Assembly (NCBI GenBank): GCA_949316235.1
Contig: OX438741.1
Coordinates: forward strand, 14,757,124-14,821,123
Reading direction: 5' to 3'
DNA length: 64,000 nt
Source: Oegoconia quadripuncta
Taxonomy: Eukaryota > Arthropoda > Insecta > Lepidoptera > Autostichidae
The position numbers were made by a program, and so were the translations under genes. The stretch's first letter is position 1. Each line of letters begins with the position of its first letter. Of the stretch, positions 8,868-19,803 are shown piece after piece. The notes below the pieces were generated by a model. The model searched no databases. It saw only the letters and a program-made list of their open reading frames with translations, and was not told the origin of the DNA.

Positions 8868-9273
8868 TATAAATTGGCGTTTTGTATGAAGAATTTCATT
8901 AAGACTGTTTTCTCCATACAAACATTTTTGATTTTTTTTTGGGAACGGCAAATCCATATTTAGCTAAACTTTGTGTGTATTATCGGATAACATTAAGTTA
9001 AGTATAGGCAGCGTTAATTTTTAAAAGTAACCGCTTTATAAAAGTTTCAGCGAATCTAAGAAATGATTATGGGAAGCACATGAAAAGAGCTCTGTAATTT
9101 TTTTTTTATTATGTGATTTAGCCCAGAAATTAAAAAATATTTCATGTGAAACCTTGAAATAATATTCCATTTTCCAAATAAAAAACAAATTTGGATATAG
9201 CTTTGAAAATGGCAGGAATTGGTACATATGATTAACGAAGAAAAAAACTCCAATTTCATAGGTAAAGACCCAA
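8868..9273. mobile_element. MITE-M (mariner-like), left end truncated
   Basis: The body GCGTTTTGTATGAAGAATTT to the right terminus CAATTTCATAGGTAAAGACC-CAA, followed by TA. The same roughly 400-bp element is complete at 32439-32838 and 23526-23894. Confidence 0.85.
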
Positions 9274-9394
9274 TATAAACTTATGATTTTTAGTAATAGT
9301 TGGGTACTTACACGATATCGGCCTACGCCACCGGATCTAGCGAGCTAGGGTACATGCGGATGTATTTTTAGCTACAGGTATGTTATTGTTTCAG

Positions 9395-9462
9395 GTTCGA
9401 TGCTCGGCATAGTGTTTATAGTGGCTGGCACTGCTCTATGTTGCTGGGATAAAGTGGAGTGA
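9395..9462 (+). CDS. TMEM234-like membrane protein, exon 3 with stop
   Basis: Joined in phase 1 (G|GT gives Gly), it encodes SMLGIVFIVAGTALCCW followed by DKVE and TGA at 9460-9462. This is the last membrane helix, equivalent to GMVLTVIGISLCI in human TMEM234. The charged tail after it is only a few residues. An ATTAAA at 9504-9509, 42 bases after the stop, is a plausible polyadenylation signal. Confidence 0.93.
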
Positions 9463-9503
9463 CGAACAAACTGACAATATTAGTGTAAGTTTATTTGTAT
9501 GTT

Positions 9504-9509
9504 ATTAAA
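9504..9509 (+). promoter_or_regulatory. Probable polyadenylation signal ATTAAA (TMEM234-like)
   Basis: A common variant signal at a suitable distance after the stop codon, followed by T- and GT-containing sequence. Confidence 0.45.
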
Positions 9510-9703
9510 TATATTTTATTACTTTCGTTATTTTTACTCGCGTATTTTTACAATTCCTACACCTTTTATTATTTAACAGTACCAGGCTCACAGAAGCTAT
9601 TAAGAGTTTGTTGAAATTATTGTTTGGTTGCTGGAAAAGTATTGTACTGTACAAGCAAACGAACAGAATACCCATTTAAAGTAGATACAGATAGTATTAA
9701 ATT

Positions 9704-10033
9704 TAGACCCATATTAATAAAATCGCAATACAAGTCTGGAGGCGGTATCTGTCTTGAGATGTGCCTTAAGAAGTTGACACTATCGCAAGCTCCGTGGTAA
9801 TTTATAAACCAATCTTGAGGTCAACTCAGCTGAGATCGCTTCAAGTATTCGCCTCTGTGGCGAATGAATGATAGTCTTGAGTATCGTTTATTAATACGTG
9901 AAACTCGGCGCACCTCTCCAGTGAGTACTGCTTGATTATTCACTTGCGTTTCAGGTCTCAAGTTTGGTTTATTACTTGAGACCGATCACAAGACTGTTCT
10001 CAATCTTGAGAATGGTTTACTAATACGGGCCTT
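9704..10033. mobile_element. MITE-L, long form
   Basis: The ends are AGACCCATATTAATAAAATC and GGTTTACTAATACGGGCCTT. The interior words (CTTGAGGTCAACTCAGCTGA, GTGGCGAATGAATGATAG) are shared with the other long copies, in the same orientation as 30755-31086. Confidence 0.8.
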
Positions 10034-10060
10034 AAATTGATATTTATTACATAAGTATAA

Positions 10061-10384
10061 CAAGTTTTTATTTATTCACAACGGGTTAATACTTGACCTC
10101 AATCACACCTGATGTTAAGTGAAGATGAGGCCGAAGGTGGTAGCGTACTGACCCGGAAGCCCCATCCTATTTGGGGGACTGGCTATCTATCTCTGACAAC
10201 TGGAACACAGCAATGCTATTAACATTGCTGTTTGGCGGCAGATATGGTGGTAGCTAGCCAGGCGGACATTTAATATGCCCTACCACCAACCAAACCGAGT
10301 ACTAAATATGTACCCCGCTGGGAATCGAACCCGCGACCTCCGAAACGTAAACCCAATGTTGTTTACATTGAGCCACGGAGGCGG
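10061..10384 (-). repeat. SINE-B
   Basis: A full-length copy on the - strand. The tail side is TTTTTATTTATTCACAACGG; the body has GACCTCAATCACACCTGATG and GCTAGCCAGGCGGACATTTA; the head side is GGGAATCGAACCCGCGACCT and GAGCCACGGAGGCGG. Confidence 0.85.
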
Positions 10385-10489
10385 TAATGCTGGTGTAACA
10401 ACTGACTCACATTGCTTTCTCTATCTGTGTAGTGCATCATGAGATGTTTATCAAACAGGACCCGGAGATAACCTTTCAAGTAGATAAAA

Positions 10490-10610
10490 GTAACGTCGGT
10501 TTTTCCCGACACTTACAACCTTGGGATCTTCAAGTCTAGAGTGAATAGGCATTTACTGGGTGCGCGTGATACATCTTCGGCTTCATCGTCACTTTCCGAA
10601 ACGTCAAACG
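10490..10610. repeat. LINE-derived fragment
   Basis: CCTTGGGATCTTCAAGTCTA, GAGTGAATAGGCATTTACTG and CATCGTCACTTTCC are the complement of sequence in the LINE 3' regions at 59395-59640 and 51275-51420. Confidence 0.5.
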
Positions 10611-10751
10611 CGAAACCAGTTTTTAATAAAAAAAAGTAGCAGGTAGGTAATATTCGCGGTGGACAATTCACAAGACCTCTTAAATAACTTCGTTGTTTTT
10701 AAGTGCTATTTATAGGACTTCTATATTTCGGTAGCACTATTTATGCTCAAT

Positions 10752-11385
10752 TTTTTGAGATACAAATTATACAATACAATACAATACAATACAATACAAT
10801 ACAATACAATACAATACAATACAATACAATACAATACAAATACAATTATAATCACAGGTAAAGCAGCCTCTGCGTATGAGAATGGGGATTCCAGAAACAC
10901 GTGACGCCAGAATGCTCACTTAAATTATTGAATAAGTACCTAAGTAAAAAAGTAATGAATAATCATTAAGTAAGTTAGAAGAGCAATTTCTCGATGTTTT
11001 GGCGAACACTTTCTGAGTATTTTGTCACTCGTCACTTTTCGTCACTAGTGCTCTAAAGGTATTTTTTTTATGCAGAACGGGTTAGCATTTGACCTCAATC
11101 ACACCTGATGTTAAGTGAAGATGAGGCCGAAAGAGGAAGTACTGACACGGAAACCTCATCTTATTTGGGGGACTGGCTATCTCTGACAACTGGAACACAA
11201 CAATGCTATGAACATTGCTGCTTGGTGGCAGACTTAGATAAGATAGTGGTAGCTAGCCAGGCGGACATTTAAAATGCTCTACCACCAACCAAACCGAGTA
11301 CTAAACATGTACCCCGCTGGGGATCGAACCCACGACCTCAGATTCGTAAACCCAATGTTGTTCACATTAAGCAACGGAGGCTTTT
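10752..11385. repeat. Duplicated segment, copy 2, carrying SINE-B and an ACAAT array
   Basis: This is the second copy of 2654-3189. The only large difference is the expanded pentanucleotide array at 10771-10839. The embedded SINE-B (11063-11382, -) sits at the same point as in copy 1, so the whole block was duplicated after the SINE inserted. Confidence 0.85.
10771..10839. repeat. (ACAAT)13 microsatellite
   Basis: Thirteen perfect ACAAT units followed by a partial one. In the paralogous block near 2660 the same place holds only ACAAATTATAATC, so the array grew after duplication. Confidence 0.95.
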
Positions 11386-11942
11386 ATCTGGAATTTTTAA
11401 CTTAAGGGAAATAAAGAAACACTTTATACCAAGTGATTAATTTTATTTCTTAATATAACATCTATATCTAATTATTGCTTCTAACGTAACTTACATATTG
11501 CACATAAATTGTCATTTTTATTTTAAAATAAGTACAAAACCAAAGGCACATACATATTCTAGGGTGTTGTTAGCGTCATGCGTATTTTGTCCGCATGCGT
11601 AATTTAGTACGCGTGCGGGAAAATGTTGTAAAGCAATCCCATAGAATGTTGTAAAGGAATAGAGTACTGGCGCCGCAGTCGCAATCGCTATTAATTTTCG
11701 ATCAACGAATTTGAGTAATGTCTGGCGAGGTGAATGAGAAGGGCACGTTAAATAGTTCATTCTGGTTGTTTTCCATTAAAGGGAACAGGATGATGATGAG
11801 AACGCAAGGATAGTGGGCAAACTTCTGAACAATAGCGCTTACTTGCCACAAAACAAAAGTTGCACGTGACTTTAAAAGTATCTCAAAATGGAATGCTGTG
11901 GGGCGATTGTCGCGAAAACAAACGTTGCGATAATCGCATGTT
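11386..11942. other. Intergenic DNA, nothing recognised
   Basis: No protein-like frame. The 80-codon - strand frame at 11518-11760 has no recognisable similarity and was not accepted. Confidence 0.5.
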
Positions 11943-12047
11943 TATACCGGATGAGTTTATTTACCGTAAGGAAAATAATTTGGGCACATTGGGTAAGTGA
12001 AATAGAGGGTATTGGCATCAAACTATCAAAAGCACATCCTGTATAGT
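11943..12047. mobile_element. Short MITE-Y derivative
   Basis: The left end is TTATACCGGATGAGTTTATTTACCG and the right end is AGCACATCCTGTATAG, which are inverted. Only about 105 bp remain, consistent with an internal deletion of the roughly 310-bp MITE-Y. Confidence 0.7.
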
Positions 12048-13394
12048 CGCGAGAATACATCACGAATGCAAAGTTTACTCATACTGACCGGGGCCAAATT
12101 AACAAATTCATTTAATTATACGTGTATCCTCTCCATTCGCATTCCAGCGTCATAATTATTGATATTTTATTACCATTGTGACTAATTGAATATTCTGAAA
12201 AACTTTATTCTAGTTACGATCGCGATATCAAAGAAATGTCAAAGAAGAATACTATAGTTTCGAATTTATGTTGATACAGTTGGCAATACAGAAAAGCAAA
12301 AGGTTCAATAGCAGTTAGATGGAAAGATAATGGAGTCAATGGAAATATAAGGGAAAGCGTTGGATTATAGATTTTTTTATTATTTTATTTCTTTGGTTTT
12401 TTTTTTTAATTATTCTCCTACAAAGGTGCCAGCTGAAAATCAGCGCAGTGGCACTGAATTAATATACTCGGTGCTGTATGGTTCTTGCCACAGCATTATG
12501 CTGAGCTGGAACCTATGTCAGCTTGCATTATTATGTTCTAGTTTTAATTTCTCAAAAAAAAGTCATGTACATGCCCATTGTAAACTGAAAAAATGTTTTT
12601 CTTTCTTTCTTTCTATAGCGCTGATGCCATCCTGACCAATCACAACCTTGTCCGGCTTTCCACAAAATACTTAGTAAAATAAATGCACGCGGAGAAAATA
12701 CGCATGACCCTAAAAACGCTCTGAGCAGGCATTTGCAAATAATTTATTAAAAAAATATATTTACGTACAAGCGTATTAACTATTGAAGACCTTGGTCGGA
12801 CACGAGTATCGATTTTTGAGATTCGAGTGCGAAATATTCGAGTATATATATAATGTAACTATACACAGTGAGATGGAATTCTTAAAAACAGTGTGTTTAA
12901 TTTTCTTTAAAATAAATTAGATTGAAAATCGCTAAGAGTTTATTACCAAGTTACTATGTTAGGTTAACTTACATTTTTGCAGATTTTTTAGGATTCATTA
13001 AAAGTACAGCTTCGCCAAAGAGAATAGAATATGGAAAATAAAGAAATTACATACATTTATACGTACAAGGAAACTGCTGGAAAGACTGAATATAGTTATA
13101 ATTTTTTTTAAATAAGGTTTTTACGACTGGATACTTCAGGTCTTATAAAAGCTCTTGTGTTGCCAGTTAAGGCACAAACAGTGCCCACCATACAGATTAG
13201 TACCCAGATTATACAAAAGTGGGGATTTTTTTTTAGTGTTAAAAATATGTACACAGATTGTAACACTAAAAAAATAATAATAAACCTTTTATGAAATTCT
13301 TGAAGGAATATTAAAATAATTTCCAATATGTGTGTATATGTACAAATTGAAAGACATCTTAATATAATTTAGGACAAAATATACTGTCTGCATT
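12048..13394. other. Intergenic DNA, nothing recognised
   Basis: AT-rich with short T and A runs, a small CTTT run near 12595-12615 and TATA-rich runs. No gene or clear repeat family was recognised. Confidence 0.5.
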
Positions 13395-13572
13395 CTGTCT
13401 GTTCCCGAGTTATGGATGTTTTTCATTTATACATGTATTTATTTACAAAAAAAAATGTATTTGTGTAGTTTATCAACCATCTGGTATCCATAACACAAGC
13501 CTAGATGCTTACTGTGGACCTAGATGGCGCTGTGTGTTTGTGCAAAGACATTTATTATTATTATTTATTATT
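13395..13572 (+). repeat. SINE-A body and tail
   Basis: It has GTTCCCGAGTTATGGATG, an A run, AGTTTATCAACCATCTGG, GGACCTAGATGGCGCTGTG and the (ATT)n tail. The tRNA-like head is missing. Confidence 0.8.
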
Positions 13573-15129
13573 CTGTATTCCAAAAGTAAAGAACAAATAT
13601 TCCTATAAAAGAATATTGGAGAAAAGAGAAACCCTTTGAAGAGTGGCTTAGAAGTAGGCCACTGGTTCTTATTATAAGATATGCCTGGATCTCTATATAA
13701 AGAAATATCACATAATCCGACCAAAGACTTCTATGTTCCGACAAATAGTTTTGTATATACTTACTTACCTACTTTCTAAAAAATATACAAAAATAAATAC
13801 TTATTTGACTAGTTTTAATTTAATCATATTCTTTAATAAATAACAATCAATACCATAGTTAATGAGAGATTTTCCAGAGGACAATCATTAAAAAATATAT
13901 AGTGCTGAGTCTCGACAGATGGCGCCAATTCAAAGTCATGTGTCAAAATCATAGACAATCAAATTGAATTTTTTTTTTAATGATTGATGAAAAATTATGA
14001 GGAATGCAGCCACAGATTAATAATGAATGAGCACTGTTTTTTCGATATAATTTGACTACAACGCCATCCATTTGCTGTCGCAGAAACCTTAGATTCTTTT
14101 TTTAAATTGTTGCCTTGAAAACTCCTCATTATTAATAAATCTTTCCAGTAAGTAAATAATAGGAATAACACAAGACGATATCTTAGAAAAACTGACTAGA
14201 TATACATACTGCTTACTATAATTTTCTAGTAGCAGAAATATAGAGGCTCCGAGTGACCTTCGGCCTCATTTTCAAACATCAGGTGGACATTGAGGTATTA
14301 CTGGTGGAATTTTGTAAAGCGTTACTATTATCTTAAGTGATAAAAGAAAACTAGTGTGTTAGGTATTTCTAACAAGATTGAACAAGACTTGATCAAGAGC
14401 ACACCAAGAACCTCTGAAGCATATTACGAATAAATTAGAAAGCTTCTTGAAAAGAGAATACAAATTTTCATTAACCTGACTGCGTCTATCAAAAACACCG
14501 CTACAAAAACCCAACATAGGCGATCTAACTTTCCAAATTACCAGGAATTCATGAGTGCACAGAGTAACAATACAGACAGAGGACATTCATGTGCGGTTCT
14601 CTTTAGCTGCTTGGTAATGTGTAAATTTTCATCTGGCGTCTTATTGAAACATCACACATCTCTGTATAAACCTGTTCATATTCTAAGATAATCAATTGCA
14701 TATATCCATACAAAGTTCTAAATTGATTTTCGCATTTTCATATGAAGACATCTCAATCACGGTTCAATTTAGACTTCGGTTTATATTACGAGTCAACGGC
14801 GCCTTTTTGGATCGCAAACTTGTCGTAAAACGATACCATTCATTCGTTTTTTGCAAGTCGATGGCTCAACTGACAAAATTAGCTATTGCAATAGTACATT
14901 TGAAGTGATTGATGGCACAACGTCCAAACTATTGTCAATATTCAAATTACAATAACTTTCAACCCTATATGAGTTTTTTAGTTCTGATTGTCACCACTTA
15001 ACAGATATCATCACTTAGTGAGCAGATTTTATACCGCTCAGCTGAATAGAGATGATGGTAGGCTTCGTTCTGTGTGCAATTAGACAGTATCTAACAGTAG
15101 GTTATATCTGGATTGACTGGATCCAGAGT
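13573..15129. other. 3' flank of the GSE1-like gene, nothing recognised
   Basis: This region lies downstream of the GSE1-like stop codon and probably includes its 3' UTR at the right. No reliable polyadenylation signal could be chosen on the - strand, and no other gene was seen. Confidence 0.45.
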
Positions 15130-15257
15130 TAGGACATTAGTAGGAGTACAGCTGCACATTTGACGACCTCCTTAACGCCACAGACAGTGCTGTTAGAGTG
15201 GCTAAGTTTTGGTCCAATAACATTTGAAATTCGCCTCTACACGAAAATAAGAAGAAG
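15130..15257 (+). repeat. AAG-tailed retroelement fragment
   Basis: AGCTGCACATTTGACGACCTCC, GTGGCTAAGTTTTGGTCCAA and ACGAAAATAAGAAGAAG recur at 15755-15893. A similar AAG-tailed end, on the - strand, marks the insertion at 24923-25317. It lies downstream of the GSE1-like stop codon, on the antisense strand. Confidence 0.65.
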
Positions 15258-15470
15258 TATTATCTATCTGTTAACCAAATAATAATAGAAATCGGGACGA
15301 TAAGATGTTGCAGTGACGCGATGCTTGCATTATTTTCGGATTCCGCTTGAAAGTTATATTACAAAATATACACATCTCCCGAAAAAATATCTGCTTATAT
15401 AAAACTTCATAAATTGTAACAAATGCGCCCTGCTTTTCCAATATATGAGTACCAGGGTCGCATGAGTGCA

Positions 15471-15682
15471 CTAGAGCGTGTAATTCCTAACAGAATCGAT
15501 GGCGGCGGTGAGCCGTTGGAGGGACATTCGCACTTGGTTCTCGTCAGTAGCCAGGTGCTGCCTCTCGGCCAGCAGCGCCCGCGCGCGGTCCGAGTGGTGC
15601 GACGCGGCGCGGGTCGTGTGAGCCCCGGCCACTCGGAGCGCGGTGTTCCGACGGTGGAGACTGTTTATCTCCGTCTTGCGGG
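15471..15682 (-). CDS. GSE1-like protein, last exon (coiled coil)
   Basis: The acceptor TTTATTTCCAG is followed by CC, which completes an Ala codon in phase 1. The exon then encodes 69 residues and ends with TAG (15473-15471). The residues (RKTEINSLHRRNTALRV, then RARALLAERQHLATDENQ, then LQRLTAAIDSVRNYTL) form a helical heptad pattern that matches the C-terminal coiled coil of human GSE1 (ERQVLQTQCRRLEARHYSL and LRSQKQKIVSERERLQAELDHL). In the human protein this end follows the WQGIEAVFEAYQEH motif, whose counterpart closes the preceding exon here. Coiled coils in this position are expected to mediate association with co-repressor partners. GC-rich, unlike the flanking DNA. Confidence 0.9.
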
Positions 15683-15754
15683 CTGGAAATAAATATATTA
15701 TTTACTTTTGTAGTGGTTGTTCGTTAGGGCAGCGATGATCGATGCGACTGCGGA

Positions 15755-15893
15755 GTCTCTCCACAGACAATGGATCACGTATTGTCTTGTCCCGTGTCCT
15801 GACAGCTGCACCTTTGACCACCTCCTTAACTCCTGTTAAAGTGGCTAAGTTTTGGTCCAATAAAATTTGAAACTTGCCTCGACACGAAAAGAA
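15755..15893 (+). repeat. AAG-tailed retroelement fragment
   Basis: TTGACCACCTCCTTAACTCC, GTGGCTAAGTTTTGGTCCAA and CACGAAAAGAAGAAG match 15160-15257. Confidence 0.65.
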
Positions 15894-16050
15894 GAAGGGC
15901 AGCGATGAGCTAGCTGGTTTGCTGGTGCAGGAATGAAGACACTTAATTAATTTTTGGACCTTTTATTGATAACACGTGTTAGTGTTAATATGTATAATGA
16001 GAGAGAGAGGAGGCCATATTCGGATATGTTTCCAACAGTGGTAATACATT

Positions 16051-16410
16051 AAGGCCTGCATTACTGAATGTGACTCAAGCAGAAATCTCCGCTTGAGGAC
16101 AGTTACAAAGGGACAGGTTTATGTATCCTTTTATTCTTTTATATATTCTTTTCCACAAAAAATTCGTTTAGCACAAAAGCGATTAATAAATTGTTATGCA
16201 GGCTGATTATCTTTGTATAAAACTTTAATATTGTCCAACGTCATTGCACGTCATTGTAATGACAGAATTAGGCGGATTTTATTGTAACAACACCTACTCT
16301 AATGTACCCCATTCAAGAGCAAATAAATCATATTCTATTCTATTCCTGTATAGCGGCATCTCTTTCTAACTATGCTCAAGCGCAGATCTATTCTGAAATA
16401 CGGGCTTAAG
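16051..16410. mobile_element. 148-bp-type MITE split by a retroelement
   Basis: The left arm (AAGGCCTGCATTACTGAATG, CTCAAGCAGAAATCTCCGC) and right arm (CATCTCTTTCT, CTCAAGCGCAGATCT, GAAATACGGGCTT) match the uninterrupted copy at 37955-38103. Between them lies the (ATTCT)-tailed retroelement at 16146-16345. Confidence 0.85.
16146..16345 (+). repeat. Retroelement with (ATTCT)n tail nested in a MITE
   Basis: The same unit as 3333-3515, running from TTCTTTTCCACAAAAAATTC to CATATTCTATTCTATTC. Confidence 0.8.
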
Positions 16411-16559
16411 AAGAGGTTCCTGGCAAATACAATATAACTATCTCATCTCTTCAAGTTGATAGATATCGTAAAATGTACGATGATGGTGATACGTCGTGAG
16501 CATAAGATCGTCAAGCACTCGCTATTACAAACGGCATTCAAACGCTTCCAACCGGTGGC

Positions 16560-16610
16560 TCTGGATGTCTATGAGGGAGGCCTATGTTCAGCAGGGGACG
16601 TCTTGTGGTT
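16560..16610 (-). repeat. RTE-like LINE 3' fragment
   Basis: GAGGCCTATGTTCAGCAGGGGACGTC is the diverged complement of the GACGTCCACTGCTGAACATAGGCCTCC core found at 27890, 28990, 30695, 38290 and 48815. Confidence 0.55.
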
Positions 16611-17393
16611 GACAGATGATTGCAAACGGCTAGAGAAAAGGTTTGACGGGGTCGATTGGATGAGATACCAGTAGTGTCATTTTGCATTTAAGTGTTTTTG
16701 TTCCTCGCTGCTCGACTGAAGTTGTCTGGGCATTCTACATTTCCAAAATTTTGGAATCAAACGGCCCGGATCGCTATGGCTATCACCGCCATCTATCGCA
16801 TTAATGCGACACTACATCAAAGACTCGCGGGCTAGTTGCCTGCGCGCCCCAGCCGACTCGAACAAAGAACGTCAGCGCGGTAGTTTCGCTTTGCCGCCGC
16901 ATTGCACCGTATAGCGCGGATGTAGAGGCGGTTGCCCAGGAAGAAGACACCCAGGGCCTGAATTTTATCTCCCGGCTGAGAGCCATTGAAGCACAAGGTA
17001 GGTAGCACGAAGCAGGTACGTGATTGGCCAATTGTGGTTATTTTGGTTAATGCCTGGACCAACTATTCGGGATATACAGACGGACAGCGACCTAACCTAC
17101 TTTCCCTTGAGTTATCGAACAGAAGGCAACCACAAATTATAACTATATATCTGGTATCCACTAGTAATTAAGGTCAGTAGTCAATTTTCGATAAACTATT
17201 ACATTATGATGTCGGGCTATCAATATCATCACCGCTGCTCATAGTATTACTCTCTTACTCCTGGGTATAAATGAACTTCTCGACTGGCGATAACAAGAGT
17301 AACGTTTGCCAAGCCCCAACTACGTGGAAGAATACCGCAGGATATTGATGAAGGGAAGAGGAAGAAGATAAAAAGGAGGCCAATTTGTATTAC

Positions 17394-18041
17394 CTGCATC
17401 GAACTCCTTAAAACTCTGCAAAACAGCTTTTAACCCCGGCCATGCAAACGTTTGCTCAACTTGACAACCGAAGTCCTTTATTTTTTCTGAATGCATTGTT
17501 TCACAGAACATCTCGTTTACCCCGGCAGCTGAGTTCTGAGGCTCATCCATAGACGTCGCCTGTGTCGTCATAGTTTGCGTTGACGTCATCACTGCGGGTT
17601 CTTGAATACTCTTCAAAGATATTATCTTGGATATATTCGGTATATTTATGCTAGGATAGTTTTGAAACGGTTGGGTTTGTGTCGATCGTTGGATGTTTTC
17701 ACTGTCGAACCCAGGATTCAAGTCTCGTTTCCGCGCATCTTGACCGGTTATTAATTTGACGCTCCGATCCGCCATATTGGATAGACGAGTCAACTCCGAG
17801 AAGTTCTTCTCAGCTAGGATCCGGATGCAGTCCCCGCTATTCAAGTTTTCATCGGCGGAGTCGAGTCTCTTTTTTATAAGATTATTATTTTCATTGACAT
17901 ATTTCTTGATTTCTGTGAGGAGCTGAAGTTGTCCACTCGTGTCTAAGTTCAGCTTTTCGGATTGCTGTACCCTGTCGGGTTCAATGATCCCATTGCGGCG
18001 TTTTCGATCTTTGATTATCGCCTGCCACACTCTCTCGTACC
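17394..18041 (-). CDS. GSE1-like protein, penultimate exon
   Basis: 216 codons' worth of sequence in the GSE1-like frame, entered in phase 1 (G|GG gives Gly) and left in phase 1. It opens with GYERVWQAIIKDRKRRNG, continuing the KKKFLTIFNLTHIS-AEKRKDKERLVEMLRAMKQ region of human GSE1 begun in the exon before. The middle is polar and probably disordered, with a Leu/Lys/Asn-rich helical stretch (LLTEIKKYVNENNNLIKKRL). The end reads VEQTFAWPGLKAVLQSFKEF, the counterpart of human KRKWQGIEAVFEAYQEH, which leads directly into the C-terminal coiled coil. The acceptor is AAATATTTTCAG and the donor is GCAG|GTAATA. Confidence 0.9.
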
Positions 18042-18374
18042 CTGAAAATATTTAAAAAGGATTTATTTATTAAAACAGAATACAATATAGAATAATAGAA
18101 TAATTTATTTGATACAGAAATAAATATAGAGCGCACAAAATTGCGATGATAGCAGCTGCTGTAGTTGCAAACTGTAGCGTAGCTATAAACGCCCACCTCC
18201 AAAGCGACAGCGTAATGAGTCCCAAATAGTCTCAATATTAGAATCCAATGATTATGGATGGCGTGACTAGTTTCCATGGGGTGCGGCAGTTCATTACTTC
18301 TAATTTAATAAATTGTTTAGAAGATCCCCTAGAAACTATTAACCTACTTAATTTGTGTTGTCTTCAGAGGGCGG

Positions 18375-18546
18375 AGTGTGAGTTTTGTATCATTTTTAAC
18401 TTTACCATCGCGTTCGCGTTTACGCAAGAAGTATCTATAAAAAAAACCTTTTTCAAACTATCCGCTAGAGGCGCTGCACATTTCTTCATACGAATCGTCA
18501 CGTAAACGTGAACGTGGTAGTAAAGTTAAGTCGAAACAAAACTCAC
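18375..18546. mobile_element. MITE with GTGTGAGTTTTG termini
   Basis: The left arm GTGTGAGTTTTGTATC and TTAACTTTACCATCGCGTTC is inverted in the right arm (GTGAACGTGGTAGTAAAGTT, CAAAACTCACAC). A related 174-bp copy lies at 58048-58221. Confidence 0.75.
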
Positions 18547-18734
18547 ACCCCCCCCTCTGTTTTAGACTGCCCAGCTGGGAGTAACATCGCGGCGCATCTT
18601 TGGTTAAACCTTTCGTGTCACCCTCATGACTCACTCGACACTGGCAAAATTCAAAGTTGCCAAAAACTAAAGAATTGAATTGAACTATTAACCTAATAAT
18701 ATATCATCCAGGTAAACACATCATAGCTGGCTAG

Positions 18735-18950
18735 CTAGCTACCACCATCTTATCTAAATCTGCCGCCAAACAGCAATGTTAATAGCATTGTTGTGTTCCG
18801 GTTGTCAGAGATAAGATAGCCAGTCCCCCAAATGTGTTGGGGTGTCCGGGTCAGTACGCTTTCTCCTTCGACCTCATCTTCACTTAACATCAGGTGTGAT
18901 GTGATTGAGGTCAAGTACGAAGTCGTCGTGCATAAAAAAAAACACAATTT
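18735..18950 (+). repeat. SINE-B, head missing, A-tailed
   Basis: It runs from GCTACCACCATCTTATCTAA through the uninterrupted GTTGTCAGAGATAAGATAGCC to CGTGCATAAAAAAAAAC. It shows the continuous sequence that a LINE splits at 6695/7181. Confidence 0.85.
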
Positions 18951-19177
18951 TCGATACAGCTGAATCCAAAATGGCTTAAAACTACCCGCAAACACAGACT
19001 TATAGGTATATTACTGAGTATGGACCGGGTCGCTCAAACAATCACAATGTCACCACTTCATTGGTGTTAAAACGGGAGTTGGAACCAATGGGAACTCAGT
19101 CACACATCGACTTCGTTCTCGAACTATCGTATCACTTACCACAGAAAAGTGACCAAAAACATGCGAATAACAAACAT

Positions 19178-19325
19178 AGGCACGTATTAATAAACCGTTC
19201 TCAAGATTGACATGGCCTCAAGTTGACGCTTGAGAATCTGCTGCAAATTAAAACAGCATCGGAAAAAATGGTCTTGAGACTCTGACACGATTTCAATCTC
19301 AAGAACGATTTATTAATACGGGCCA
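19178..19325. mobile_element. MITE-L, short form (about 148 bp)
   Basis: The ends AGGCACGTATTAATAAACCG and GATTTATTAATACGGGCCAT are inverted repeats. The arms also pair through TTCTCAAGATTGA and TCAATCTCAAGAA. Confidence 0.85.
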
Positions 19326-19803
19326 TAATGTTTTATTCGATAAACTCATATTTTTAAACAATATTGTAATTTTTTCTTGCACTTTTATGTGACTGATTTA
19401 TAAGTTCTAAGCACAGGTTAAAAAAATATATTTTAATTTGTTTATTATATTTGCGCGGTGGTTTTGGCCATTTATTCTCAACAGTCGTAATAGTTCTCGA
19501 GGATTCTAAGAGATGGCGTTGTTTTGTTCGTGTGATCATATCTATAGATTACCAATGCTCGCATACACCAGCTTTCAAAAAAACTAATATGAAATCTGTT
19601 CATCCGTTTTAGCTCTACAGTGGCACAAACAGACATAGGCTTCAAATTGTAACACGTCTCCTTTTGCGGCGGGGGTTTGTAAATCATATTTATTCATATT
19701 TAAATCTAATTTCATCATCTTCTACATTTTGAAAATGCTCTGACTTTAATAATTGGTTTTATCCTAGAATATTCTTACAACAAAATACTAGCAATTTTGT
19801 TAC

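Larger units (their letters stand above)
7604..9394 (+). other. TMEM234-like intron 2 (MITE-filled)
   Basis: The donor is CAG|GTAAAA and the acceptor is TATTGTTTCAG|GTTC. It contains two MITE-L copies, a MITE-P end joined to a SINE-A', and a MITE-M. Confidence 0.9.
15683..17393 (-). other. GSE1-like last intron
   Basis: The donor is GATGCAG|GTAATA and the acceptor is ATTTATTTCCAG. It contains an AAG-tailed repeat, a MITE with a nested retroelement and an RTE-like fragment. A GC-richer stretch at 16790-17000 has no recognised similarity. Confidence 0.85.
18042..19803 (-). other. GSE1-like intron between 20055-19804 and 18041-17394
   Basis: It contains a palindromic MITE (18375-18546), a SINE-B (18735-18950) and a short MITE-L (19178-19325). 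The rest is AT-rich without recognised features. Confidence 0.85.

Noticed and set aside
16801..17062. Two 76-codon - strand frames near the end of the GSE1-like gene
   Set aside because: They would have to splice between 17394 and 15682, but the direct junction already agrees in phase and joins the conserved motif to the coiled coil.
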